Notes: generated by a model not told the origin, from the sequence alone. A stretch of 64,000 nt of DNA from Comamonadaceae bacterium 2FH (GCA_005503335.1 SCMQ01000006.1:124001-188000), one strand, 5' to 3'. Shown: positions 1 through 7,754, numbered from the stretch's first letter. Made by a program: numbers and translations.

Positions 1-411
1 TCAGGGGACAGCGACACACGCAAGCAGTGCGGGCCATGCAACGCCACGAGGACCAACTCCGTGCCCGCATGCGCGATGCGCTTGCGGCCAGGAATCTGCC
101 AGGTGCTGAAGGTCTTGGCTACCGAGGCATCGTGCTGACCAGTGGCTCGTGCGTGGAGCCATTCGGCGGTACCCACGGCCCAGAGTGGATGCGCTTGGCG
201 GGCATCCAGGTCAGGATCATCGGCAATACTTCAACCCCCATCGGGCCGCATCGGCCCGGTGGCGCTTGCCGAGCCAACTGGCGCGGTAAGCAGGGTTGCG
301 GCGCAGGTACTCCCATGCGAGCGCAGGACCGTCCAGGTCCAGGGTGTAGAGGTAGGCTGCCGCAGCGCGCCAAGGCGCGGAACAGTCGGCGGCATCGATG
401 TGGATCGTCAT
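1..411 (-). pseudogene. DUF6499/DUF2285-type ICE protein, frameshifted and cut by the window edge
   Basis: The N-terminal part (start at 411, MTIHIDAAD...) carries the DUF6499 signature: residues reading LAWEYLRRNPAYRASW followed by a WGLKY motif. Proteins of this kind normally run on into a DUF2285 domain and are common next to replication and regulatory genes of integrative elements. Here the frame stops right after WGLKYCR near position 218. A one-base shift restores an open frame (DPDLDARQAHPLWAVG...) that continues to the window edge. So I see either a real frameshift mutation or a sequencing error around 220 to 226. The remaining C-terminus lies outside the window. Confidence 0.6.
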
Positions 412-543
412 TGTTGTTGCTCCCTTGGCGGTTCCAGAAACCTGCCGCAGATAGTAGGGGCAACTGGTCGCCATCAAGACAGTTGACTGTTACCAAAGGT
501 TGCGACCAGCACACCGTTTGGGTGTCCATGGCGGCAACACCCA

Positions 544-885
544 TCAATCGTGAATCGCCCCATCCCGTGCCGCATCAGCGGCATAGGCCGACAGCGCTTG
601 CCTGGCCTTGAAATGCGGATCGGCCACGATGCGCAGGCCGCGCGGCCCCCTCACGCCCTCTAAGGCGGACAGACTCACCGTGCCCAGCTCGGGAAATCCG
701 GTGCCCGCATCGCACAGTCCGTAGGCCTGGTCGCCATCGGCATCCAGGCTCACCAGCAGCCAGACGGCACCGGCGTCCAGGGTGTGGAGCTTGACGACGG
801 GAAAAGGATCGATGGTTTCGCCACGCGCACGGGCTGCGCCGTTGGCCAGCATTTGTGTGCGCTGCAGCTCAGTGAGGAGGGTCAT
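544..885 (-). CDS. DUF2958 domain-containing protein (copy 1)
   Basis: 113 residues, the usual length for the DUF2958 family. It shows the family pattern: an N-terminal helix (ELQRTQMLANG), a PVVKLHTLDAGAVWLLVSLD strand region, the GLCDAG..FPELGTVSL core and a final DPHFKARQALSAYA helix. The function of DUF2958 is unknown; the family is almost confined to integrative elements and plasmids, where it sits near DUF736, DUF932, ParB and RadC genes. A second, diverged copy lies at 1350-1694, with an XRE regulator gene between them on the other strand. The start has a GAGG-like ribosome binding site just upstream. Confidence 0.85.
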   Translation of the reverse strand: MTLLTELQRTQMLANGAARARGETIDPFPVVKLHTLDAGAVWLLVSLDADGDQAYGLCDAGTGFPELGTVSLSALEGVRGPRGLRIVADPHFKARQALSAYAADAARDGAIHD

Positions 886-1028
886 GGCGCATCCGTGGGA
901 TCGTTAACAGAAATTTACTGTTGTAGAACCACCCTGAACAGTTTCAACTCTAGTCGTTGTTTGCATTCAAGGCAAAAGAGTTAAATATAACGTGGTTTAA
1001 ATTGTTCTGAGCCGCGACGCTCCTGCCC

Positions 1029-1337
1029 ATGCAGAAGCGTGCAATCCAGCGAGGACGGCCAACCGGCGCGACGACCTTTGAGTCCGCGCCCGCTCTGGCG
1101 TTCGGGGCTGCGGTGCGCGCCACCAGAACCGAAGACGGCATCGCCCAGGAAACGCTGGCCCATCTGGCGGGCATCGAACGATCTCACATGGGCAAAATCG
1201 AGCGGGGCGAGCACATGCCCACGCTGGCCCTGGTGTTCAAGATCGCGCGAGCGCTGGGCCGCAGTGCTGGCGAGCTGATGCTGGAGACGGAAGCCAGGCT
1301 TCCGGCGGAATGGCATCAACCGCCAACCGGCAGTTGA
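1029..1337 (+). CDS. XRE-family helix-turn-helix regulator
   Basis: 102 residues with a single Cro/C1-type HTH at about residues 28-85: FGAAVRATRTEDGIAQETLAHLAGIERSHMGKIERGEHMPTLALVFKIARAL. The recognition helix region SHMGKIERGEHMPTL is typical. There is no effector domain, so it is a small DNA-binding repressor-like protein. It reads divergently from the DUF2958 gene on its left and convergently toward the one on its right. The intergenic region 886-1028 is clearly more AT-rich than its surroundings and should hold both divergent promoters. A role in controlling the mobile element's own genes is an inference from position. Confidence 0.8.
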   Translation: MQKRAIQRGRPTGATTFESAPALAFGAAVRATRTEDGIAQETLAHLAGIERSHMGKIERGEHMPTLALVFKIARALGRSAGELMLETEARLPAEWHQPPTGS

Positions 1338-1349
1338 TGCCTGCGGCGC

Positions 1350-1694
1350 CTACGCCACGATACGCCCCGCCATCCGGGCTTCCCGTGAATACGCACTGAT
1401 CGGCTTGTCTGCCTTGAAGTGCAGATCCCGCTCAACTGGAAGCTCGAGGCGTCCCCGCACCGTCGTCAGTTCGGCCAGACTCACATAGCCCAGCTCCGGA
1501 AAGCCATGCCCCAGATCGCACAGTCCGAACGCATGGTCTTCATCATCAGGGTCAATCTCTGTCAGCAGCCAGGTGGCACCCGCATCGGGTGTGAACAGCT
1601 TGACCACTGGCTGTGGGTCAAAACCCTCGTCGGCGAGGGTTTGTCGGCCGTTCGCCAGCAACTGTGCACGCAGCTCGCCGGAAATAAGGTTCAT
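1350..1694 (-). CDS. DUF2958 domain-containing protein (copy 2)
   Basis: 114 residues from MNLISGELRAQLLANG, chosen over longer starts because AAGGAG stands 8 bases upstream of this ATG. The core GLCDLGHGFPELGYVSLAEL..VRG matches copy 1 at 544-885 closely in layout (VVKLFTPDAGATWLLTEIDPDD, then DLHFKADKPISAYSREA). The two are paralogues that have diverged well beyond a recent duplication. Function unknown; family typical of integrative and conjugative elements. Confidence 0.87.
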   Translation of the reverse strand: MNLISGELRAQLLANGRQTLADEGFDPQPVVKLFTPDAGATWLLTEIDPDDEDHAFGLCDLGHGFPELGYVSLAELTTVRGRLELPVERDLHFKADKPISAYSREARMAGRIVA

Positions 1695-1941
1695 GATCGC
1701 AACTCCTTGAATGGACGCTCCCGATCGGAGCGCTGCGATCCCAGCGCACGCGCAAAGCGCGGCCGTCACACCCCCGACTCGGTCGGTGCGGGCTGGGGGT
1801 TGACGGGCGTGCGGCGTGCGCCAAGCTGCGCGGCTTGTCCGGTCGGGATGTGGCCAAGCCCAACAGGAGTGCGCCACCATGAACTTCGTCGACTGGGCAT
1901 CGCTTCAAGACAAACTGACATCCACGGCCATCCAGTCGCTG

Positions 1942-2140
1942 GCCGATCAGGCATCGCCTGTCCGGCGGACTTGCAGGGGTGCCAAGCACCGCGCGGCGGG
2001 GACGGGCTTGCAGCCGGTCCCCTGGAGGGCAAGCGAAGCGCGCAGGCGTCAGGGATGGAAGCCCAAAGGGGCGAGACGCCATCGGTGGCTCGATGCGCAG
2101 CACGACAGCGCGACCCGGCATCGCCCGGGGGACGCACGGA
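1942..2140. repeat. ICE linker repeat, copy A (longest)
   Basis: About 200 bp whose left half (1942-2045, beginning GCCGATCAGGC and containing GCGCGGCGGGG and CCCCTGGAGG) recurs at 6651-6750, and whose right half (from GGCAAGCGAAGCGCGCAGG through GGATGGAAGCCCAAAGG to GGGACGCAC) recurs at 7528-7655. All copies sit in non-coding linkers of the mobile-element module. Non-coding or structured-RNA function is unknown. Confidence 0.65.
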
Positions 2141-2331
2141 AATCAGTGGAACCTGCGATGCGTCTTTACTCAAAACCTCAGAAGTACAAAACCACCTTCA
2201 CGCATCTGCGTAAACCCACAGAACCGTGCATTCGTAAAAGGAGCTTTGTGTTCATGCGGAAATCCGGATTTACTCATCCGCGTCAAGCCGTACATCCGCA
2301 AACCCGTCAATGAGCAAAACAGGTAACACGT

Positions 2332-2356
2332 AAAAAGCCCGCAACATACTGCGGGC
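2332..2356 (-). terminator. Rho-independent terminator
   Basis: GCCCGCA and TGCGGGC form a 7-bp stem around a 6-base loop. Read on the minus strand it is followed by five T residues. It lies downstream of the DUF736 gene and of another terminator hairpin at 2378-2405, so the two probably act in series. Confidence 0.7.
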
Positions 2357-2377
2357 CACTCACTTGCTGGAGTTCGT

Positions 2378-2405
2378 AAAACGCCCCGCCGCAAGGCGGG
2401 GCGTC
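2378..2405 (-). terminator. Rho-independent terminator of the DUF736 gene
   Basis: Very stable GACGCCCCGCC / GGCGGGGCGT stem with a four-base loop, followed on the minus strand by TTTT. It begins 11 bases after the stop codon of the DUF736 gene. Confidence 0.8.
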
Positions 2406-2415
2406 AGGGCGACGC

Positions 2416-2721
2416 TCAGTCGCCCTTGCTGCGCGACCAGATCAGGCTGTGCGTGCCGTCCTCGGCTTCCACCAGGCGGGCGTAGATGGTTGCCGGGAAC
2501 GACGGGTCATCCAGCGTCACCGACAGGTAGGGCCGTTCTGCCTTGCTGACTTTCTTCCACGCCGCGCCGATCTCGAAATTGCCAGCGACGATGCGGTAGT
2601 CCGGGGCGTTCCCGCTTTCCTTGTCGTTGGGAACGATCTTGACCTTGACGTTGAGCGTCAGGGTGCGAACCGTGCCGGTGAAGCTGTTGCCTTGGGCGGT
2701 GAAATTGCCGATATTGGCCAT
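2416..2721 (-). CDS. DUF736 domain-containing protein
   Basis: 101 residues, full length for DUF736. The sequence opens MANIGNFTAQGNSFTGTVRTLTLNVKVKIVPND and ends with the conserved block AAWKKVSKAERPYLSVTLDDPSFPATIYARLVE. The ATG at 2721 has AAAGGA at a good distance. DUF736 proteins are small proteins of unknown biochemical function, nearly always found on conjugative elements and plasmids with DUF2958 and ParB genes, which fits the neighbours here. A pair of terminator hairpins follows directly. Confidence 0.9.
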   Translation of the reverse strand: MANIGNFTAQGNSFTGTVRTLTLNVKVKIVPNDKESGNAPDYRIVAGNFEIGAAWKKVSKAERPYLSVTLDDPSFPATIYARLVEAEDGTHSLIWSRSKGD

Positions 2722-3279
2722 GATGAAGTCCTTTGAAAGTTGACCCGGTCGCGACCATCGCGGCCTTGGGCAGTGATCCGATGGGCGCGGGTCCGGGCGC
2801 GCTGCACCGCAGAGCAAAGCGATGAGGCCGCAACGCAGTGGAGGACCGGGAGGTACGAGAAATTTGCCTCGCGAGGAAGACCGCAGGTCGGGGAAATTTG
2901 TCGTACCGGACGGTTGCAGCGAACAGGCCCGAGGCGAAGCCGTGCCCGCGCCAGGATTCACGACCAATGCAAGGCCGCTGTGGGTGTGATCCTGCCGCCA
3001 AAGGACGCATGGCCCAGGCAGTATCACCGCCAAGACGTGTTCCGGCACATGCCCAGATGCGGCCCAGGTCTGTTCCACAGCGACGAGGACAAATGCCCCA
3101 CCGCATCGGCGCTGGCTTGATGGTTCTCGGCGTGTTGGGTTCTGGCAAGGCGGATGGCCTGTCGGAGAGCCTCTGCCATTCGTGGCGACCCGCCCGCTTG
3201 CACCGAGGCCGGTGCCAGATGGGGCAACCTGGCGCAGCAAAGGCCGCTCCACTCTGACGCCCCCTGGGGCGGGGCGTGT
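2722..3279. other. Non-coding linker
   Basis: No reading frame here looks like a protein on either strand. The one clear structure is the interrupted inverted repeat at 2852-2907. The left end carries the promoter side of the DUF736 gene; the right end has a short GCCCC/GGGGC hairpin (about 3261-3276) just downstream of the thioesterase gene stop. Confidence 0.5.
2852..2907. repeat. Interrupted inverted repeat, possible protein-binding site
   Basis: The arms are GGTACGAGAAATTTG (2852-2866) and GAAATTTGTCGTACC (2893-2907), separated by 26 bases. GGTACGA/TCGTACC pair perfectly, and GAAATTTG also appears as a direct repeat on both sides. Its place in a gene-free linker about 130 bp upstream of the DUF736 start, on an element encoding a ParB protein, makes a regulatory or partition site possible; that role is an inference. 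Confidence 0.5.
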
Positions 3280-3807
3280 TCAGGAAGTTTCGGGTTCCCG
3301 GCTGCTGGAAATCAAATAGCGCGCGACACACCTGCCGCGCGCGTCGCCAACAAAATTACCATCTGATTTCGTCACGAGCGCCCCAACTTTCGCAGCAATG
3401 CGAGACTCCATCGACACACGCTGCGCCACCACCAGTGTGACGGAGCTCTCGCAAACCACCTCGTGGTCATCGGATGCCTGAACGCAGAAGGTCGCGCTTC
3501 GCTCCCCCAGCCGTTCAACCCACCCTCTCAGCTTCAGGGTCGATCCTGGCGGGATCGGCCCCTTGTGCTCCAACTGGATCGTCCGGCCCACCACGACCTC
3601 CAAGACGGCATCCACGTGCCGCTGCATCTCGCGGATGCAAATGGACTCGACAACAGCGACCAGATAGCCGGTCGCCAGGCATTCGATCAGCCTCTGCGCA
3701 TAGTCGCTCCCATGCGGGAGCCTGGAAAACAGCGCCCGGGCCGTCTGCTCTGGAGGCACGCTGTAGGTTTCTTCAAAGGAAATTTCACTGAGGCCTTGGT
3801 GGTTCAT
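3280..3807 (-). CDS. FlK-like hotdog-fold thioesterase
   Basis: 175 residues. The sequence aligns by eye with fluoroacetyl-CoA thioesterase FlK: LATGYLVAVVESICIREM matches FlK's catalytic helix region, and EHKGPIPPGSTLKLRGWVERL matches its THTAATPPG region. The three catalytic residues of FlK (Thr42, Glu50, His76) have counterparts at Thr46, Glu54 and His81, so an active acyl-CoA thioesterase is likely. Whether the substrate is fluoroacetyl-CoA cannot be told. FlK ends near residue 139; this protein has about 30 more C-terminal residues, and the tail is encoded by a GC palindrome that resembles the terminator at 4026-4051. It is the only metabolic gene in the mobile-element module and stands alone. 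Start ATG at 3807. Confidence 0.72.
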   Translation of the reverse strand: MNHQGLSEISFEETYSVPPEQTARALFSRLPHGSDYAQRLIECLATGYLVAVVESICIREMQRHVDAVLEVVVGRTIQLEHKGPIPPGSTLKLRGWVERLGERSATFCVQASDDHEVVCESSVTLVVAQRVSMESRIAAKVGALVTKSDGNFVGDARGRCVARYLISSSREPETS

Positions 3808-4025
3808 TGGGATTGGGAGAAGGGTTGTCGACGCGCACTCGCTCCGGAACCCCGCGTCAAAGCGGGGTGAAAGGAACAGCGTTCGATCCTCGCGCGGATG
3901 AACCGCGCGACCAACCTGCCGGGGCGTTCCCCAGCGTAGCGGGCCTGGTCAACACGTTCATGGCAATGCATCACATCGGGGCGCTATTGCGCCGATGTTG
4001 CGTTGGGTGCTGTCGGACGACAAAA

Positions 4026-4051
4026 CGCGCGCGGCACACCTGCCGCGCGCG
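4026..4051 (-). terminator. Probable terminator of the ParB-family gene
   Basis: An 11-bp stem, CGCGCGCGGCA with TGCCGCGCGCG, and a four-base loop, followed on the minus strand by TTTTG. A second GC hairpin (CCCCGGCC/GGCCGGGG, about 4072-4090) precedes it. The rest of the 3808-4099 gap shows no gene. The hairpin core CACACCTGCCGCGCGCG is repeated at about 3329-3346 in the end of the thioesterase gene. Confidence 0.6.
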
Positions 4052-4099
4052 CTGCGTTGATCGGGTCAAGCCCCCGGCCCAAAGGCCGGGGCCTCATGC

Positions 4100-6142
4100 T
4101 CACGCCACAAGGTGCACGTCTGCGCGATCTGCAACGTCGGCGGCGGTCACCTCCTCAATCGTCGCCACCGCCTGCGTGTCGGTGACCGGCACTTCCACCC
4201 CTCGGAACATCCCCGGCAACCAGCCTGTCCCTGCCACCAGCCGCTCGGCTTCGCCAGCAAGCTCTGCCTTCTTGAGCTTGGCCAGCCGGTTGACCTGCTC
4301 CGGCGCGAACGCCTGCACCGCTTCCAGCGTCTTGGCCTTGGAGACGTGCTCGAAATAGCCCGCAGCGGTGGGCGTCCACCAGTCGTGCATGTCCAGCCCC
4401 ACCGCCTGCGCCAGCAAGGCGGCTGGCGTATCACCCTCCCGCGCGGTCACCGCACCGATGGTCACAGCCACGCACACGGCCAGCAGCGACAACAGCTCTG
4501 GCTGCGGAAAGGTCAGCAGTTCGGTAAACAGTGCGTCCGGGTCTTGGGGCAGGCGGTCCGCCCAGGCCTGCCGGACTTCCCGCAGACCCATCATGGCCGG
4601 AGACTGCGCCACATCCGGCGCGTGGGCATCAAGGCCATCCTGCGGTGACGCGCTGATGTTGACCGGCGACCCCTCCATGCGGCAGGCATCGACCACTACG
4701 CGCAGCGCCAGCCGGTGCACCACGGCCACCAGCGCAACATGGGGATGGCGCGCCACCTCCGCCTGCAAGGCCGCAGTGCGATGCGCACTCAGCCGCTTCG
4801 CCAGCTTCTCCGAGATACCCGCCTTGGCCGGTTCGGCGTCGTCCGATCCAGCACTGCCGTCCGCTGCCCCCGCTTCCTGTCGCTCCTGCACCCTCAGCGC
4901 CCTCGCCTGCTCTTCCCGCAGGAGCCCGCGATGCACCACCACGCCTCCCATGTGATCGACCGACACCACAGCCCCGGCCATTGGCACGACACCGGGCGCG
5001 TAAACCATCAGCGTCTGCTCGATGGCCTCCAGTTCGTTGCCGAGCCGGTCGAGTTCGTCTTGCAGCGCCTGCACGCCATCATCGGAGAGGTCGGCGTCCT
5101 CATCGTCGAGCCGGTCCTGCAGTTCGTTCCGCTTCGCCTCCAGCTTGGCAATCCGCTTGGCCTCGGTCTTGTTCGGGTCACGGCGCGTGCGGCGGGCCCG
5201 TTGGAACGCATGCAGTTCCGATGCCGTGGCACGCGGTGCGATCTCCACCCAACCCCAGCCCTCGGATTGAACCGCTTCCGCCACGGCGGTCAGTTTGTTC
5301 CGCGCCAGCGTGTCCAACAGCGCGGCATCCGTCAGGTAAACCCCTTGCTGTTCGTCCGAAAACAGGTCGCGCCGTACCCCACCGCCTGCGGCCTCGTAGG
5401 CTTCCACACCGACAAAACGCGCCAGCGCATCACGGCCCGCCTCGATCTCTTCATGGGTCAGGTGATCGCGCAGCGCTTGCGGGCTGCGCTGCCAGTGCGG
5501 CGACTCGTAGAAGGCGGTTTCCTGCGCCGCGTGGTCGTCGGTGATCGCCAGCGCCATCAACTGGTCGAGCGTGACCTCATCCGCCCGGTAGTCGGCCAGC
5601 AGGCGTGGCGAGACGTTGGCGAGCCTCAAACGCCGCTGCACCACCAAAGGCGTGACCCCGAAATCCGCCGCGATGTCTTCGACAGGTCGCCCCTCGGCCA
5701 CCAGTGAGGCGAAGGCCTCGAACTGGTCAGCCGGGTGCATGGCTTCACGTTGCACGTTCTCGGTCAGGCTCACGGTGCGGGCCGACGCATCGGGTACTTG
5801 CAGGCAGGGCACGGGATGGTGCTTGTCCAGCTTGCGCCGCTTCACCAACAGCTTCAACGCCGCCAGCCGCCGCTTGCCCGCCACCACCTCGAAATGCGCA
5901 CCATCCGGCGACGCCGTCACGGTGAGGTTTTGCAGTAGACCAACACGGGCGATGCTGGCCGCCAGTTCGGAAATCGACGTGCCGCCGCTCTTGCGCACGT
6001 TGCGGCTCGATGGCCGCAGCCTGGACAGCGGAATCAGGTGCAGTTCGTAGGGCACCACGACGGCGGTGGTGATGGCCGTAGCGGCAGCCGCTGCGGCGAT
6101 TGCATGCAGGGCCTGGGTTTCGTGAAGGGTTGCAGTGTTCAT
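4100..6142 (-). CDS. ParB/RepB/Spo0J-family partition protein, long ICE type
   Basis: 680 residues from MNTATLHETQ, supported by AGGAG upstream of the ATG at 6142. Residues about 33-135 form the ParB N-terminal domain, with the AGKRRLAALK motif near 88-97 and TENVQREAMHP near 127-137. A HTH region follows (VEDIAADFGVTPLVVQRRLRLANV, about 154-177). Residues about 345-395 are rich in E, K, L and R and look like a coiled coil. The long C-terminal part is typical of ParB-like proteins of integrative elements, which are much larger than chromosomal ParB (about 300 residues). Family knowledge suggests a role in maintenance of the excised element or DNA binding near its origin. No ParA gene is in the window; one may lie to the left. 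Confidence 0.88.
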   Translation of the reverse strand: MNTATLHETQALHAIAAAAAATAITTAVVVPYELHLIPLSRLRPSSRNVRKSGGTSISELAASIARVGLLQNLTVTASPDGAHFEVVAGKRRLAALKLLVKRRKLDKHHPVPCLQVPDASARTVSLTENVQREAMHPADQFEAFASLVAEGRPVEDIAADFGVTPLVVQRRLRLANVSPRLLADYRADEVTLDQLMALAITDDHAAQETAFYESPHWQRSPQALRDHLTHEEIEAGRDALARFVGVEAYEAAGGGVRRDLFSDEQQGVYLTDAALLDTLARNKLTAVAEAVQSEGWGWVEIAPRATASELHAFQRARRTRRDPNKTEAKRIAKLEAKRNELQDRLDDEDADLSDDGVQALQDELDRLGNELEAIEQTLMVYAPGVVPMAGAVVSVDHMGGVVVHRGLLREEQARALRVQERQEAGAADGSAGSDDAEPAKAGISEKLAKRLSAHRTAALQAEVARHPHVALVAVVHRLALRVVVDACRMEGSPVNISASPQDGLDAHAPDVAQSPAMMGLREVRQAWADRLPQDPDALFTELLTFPQPELLSLLAVCVAVTIGAVTAREGDTPAALLAQAVGLDMHDWWTPTAAGYFEHVSKAKTLEAVQAFAPEQVNRLAKLKKAELAGEAERLVAGTGWLPGMFRGVEVPVTDTQAVATIEEVTAADVADRADVHLVA

Positions 6143-6800
6143 GGTGATAGCTCCTGTCCCAGCGGGACGTTGCATGGAAAAACAAAAAAGGGGAAAACTC
6201 GTCCGTCAATTCATGGTTTCAATGTCTGCATAGGCACGCTCCTGTGGTTTTCAAAGCCGACCGGATTCCAAGATTCGGAGCCCGGTGTGGCTTCGGTGGG
6301 TCCGGCGCAGTGACCTGGGCTTGGCCCCTGTTGCCGCCGTCTTTCCTGAGTTCATCGCCCGCGAACCACCGGGCCGGCGGGGACGGGCCGTCAAGGGAAG
6401 GAGCGCAGGGTTGGTGCGGCCCGCAGCCGCAGGCGAGGACACGGCCCTGCGCGCCTTGACGGCCAGGCACTGCGGGCCACGGTCGCGGGAAAGCGATGAA
6501 GGAGGGATAAGACGGTGACCGGCCAACGACCCAGTCAGTCACCAGGGGCGACGAACCCACGCCGCGCGGCGAGCGCCCCCGCATGCCGCAGGCATGCCTG
6601 GCTGGAGGGAAGCAAAGCGCCCGGCGGCGCGACATGAACCAAATGCACAGGCCGATCAGGCGCAGCCTGTTCGGCGGTATCCCCGGGGCGCCAAGCCTGC
6701 GCGGCGGGGTGGGCCGAAGGCCGACCCCTGGAGGCAAGCGCAGCGCGCAGCCTTGACCCAACACCAAGGGCGAAGCAAAAAGGGGGCGATGCCCCCTGGG
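6143..6800. other. Non-coding linker between ParB and RadC genes
   Basis: About 660 bp without a convincing gene; frames here are proline/arginine/glycine-rich artefacts of high GC. It contains the left half of the linker repeat (6651-6750) and several GC-rich inverted repeats. The stretch next to the ParB start (6150-6240) is less GC-rich and probably carries its promoter. Confidence 0.5.
6651..6750. repeat. ICE linker repeat, copy B (left half)
   Basis: Begins GCCGATCAGGCGCAGCCTG and contains CGCCAAGC, GCGCGGCGGGG and CCCCTGGAGGCAAGCG in the same order and spacing as positions 1942-2045. Lies on the same strand as copy A. Confidence 0.65.
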
Positions 6801-7331
6801 TCACATGAGCCCGCGTTCGGCCATCGACAGGATGGCGCTGCCCGCCACGATCAGGTGATCCAGCACCCGCACGTCCACCAGCGACAGTGCCGCCTTGAGT
6901 GTCTGCGTCAGCATCTCGTCGGCCCGCGACGGCTGGGTCGAACCGCTCGGGTGGTTGTGCACCAGCAGCAAGGCCGCCGAGTTGCGCATCATGGACTCCC
7001 TGACCACCTCGCGGGGATAGACCGATGTCTGGCTCACCGTGCCGCGAAACATCTCGACGTAATCGATGACGCGGTTCTGGGAATCCAGATGCACCACCGC
7101 GAACACCTCGTGTTCCAGCGTCCCCAGCTTGACCCGCAGGAAGTCCCGCACCGCCTGCGGCGAGGCCAGGACGTCATCGCCGCGCACCCGGCCCAGCAGG
7201 ACCTCCTGCGCAGCCTGCAGTACCTCGTCAGCATCAACCTGCCGGTAGTCGCCCGCAACGTCACGAACGAGAAGGACAGAAGAGTTGGAAGTTTCGATGG
7301 AAGCGAAAGAAGAAAACAGATCGTGCGACAT
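6801..7331 (-). CDS. RadC-family JAB-domain protein
   Basis: 176 residues from MSHDLFSSFAS (GGAG upstream of the ATG at 7331). The C-terminal two thirds form the RadC/JAB domain with the metal-binding motif HNHPSG at residues 125-130 and the downstream aspartate (SRADE, Asp138); ALLLVHNHPSGSTQPS is diagnostic. Chromosomal RadC is longer and has a helix-hairpin-helix; this short version is the form carried by ICEs and plasmids, often called YeeS/RadC-like. The fold is that of metal-dependent JAMM peptidases, and a DNA repair role is not established. Confidence 0.9.
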   Translation of the reverse strand: MSHDLFSSFASIETSNSSVLLVRDVAGDYRQVDADEVLQAAQEVLLGRVRGDDVLASPQAVRDFLRVKLGTLEHEVFAVVHLDSQNRVIDYVEMFRGTVSQTSVYPREVVRESMMRNSAALLLVHNHPSGSTQPSRADEMLTQTLKAALSLVDVRVLDHLIVAGSAILSMAERGLM

Positions 7332-7527
7332 GGTCAGCTCCGGTGATCGGGCGGGATTGCCCGAGACCGGCACCAGCACGGCGCAGCGCAGTTGTCACAG
7401 GTTCGAAGACGGCCGCCAGGACGCAAGCGCACAAGGTGCGCGCAGACCTTGACAGCGAGAACGCCGTGGTACGGTGAAGGGGACAGCAAGCCAGCCCCAC
7501 ACGCAACCACCACCACCACTGCTTTAT

Positions 7528-7655
7528 GGCAAGCGCAGCGCGCAGGCCTATCGGGCCGGTGGCGTGAAGGATCGAAGCCGAATGGCCGAGACAGGTGCAG
7601 CCTGACTCGGGGTGTAACCCGCAGAGCCTGCCGGCACACCGTACCGGGACGCACA
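7528..7655. repeat. ICE linker repeat, copy C (right half)
   Basis: GGCAAGCGCAGCGCGCAGG, then GGATCGAAGCCGAATGG and CCGGGACGCAC recur in the same order as in positions 2028-2140. It lies in the gene-free stretch 7332-7794, which otherwise holds only the AT-rich promoter region at its right end. Confidence 0.55.
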
Positions 7656-7725
7656 AGCATCGACAAAGCTCGCCATGAGGTCCGGTCGTTTGACATGATT
7701 TTTGCCTTCGTCAAGTCGAAACTTC

Positions 7726-7754
7726 TTGTTTTTCCTCCTTATTTAAGGTATAAA
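7726..7754 (+). promoter_or_regulatory. Candidate sigma-70 promoter
   Basis: TTGTTT (7726-7731) and TATAAA (7749-7754) are separated by exactly 17 bases in a strikingly AT-rich patch (about 7695-7765). The transcript would begin about 35 bases before the start codon of the 7795 gene and serve the three-gene unit 7795-9805. Confidence 0.6.

Larger units (their letters stand above)
1695..2415. other. GC-rich non-coding linker with a truncated gene start
   Basis: I see no intact gene here. At 1879 an ATG preceded by AGGAG opens MNFVDWASLQDKLTSTAIQSLADQ on the plus strand, but after about 21 codons the frame enters a repeat (1942-2140) shared with other linkers of this element and loses protein character, so it looks like a gene cut short. 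The part from about 2200 to 2310 is less GC-rich and holds repeated short words of the form CATYCG(Y)AAA and the perfect palindrome AAATCCGGATTT at 2260-2271. Two minus-strand hairpins end the region. Confidence 0.5.

Noticed and set aside
6219-6767. Long open frames in the ParB-RadC linker
   Set aside because: Proline/arginine/glycine-rich in all frames with no start signals; the similarity to the linker at 1942 is at DNA level and ignores frame.
2416-7331. Canonical chromosomal parS site (TGTTTCACGTGAAACA type) near the ParB-family gene
   Set aside because: I looked for it on reading and found none; the ICE-type ParB need not use that sequence.
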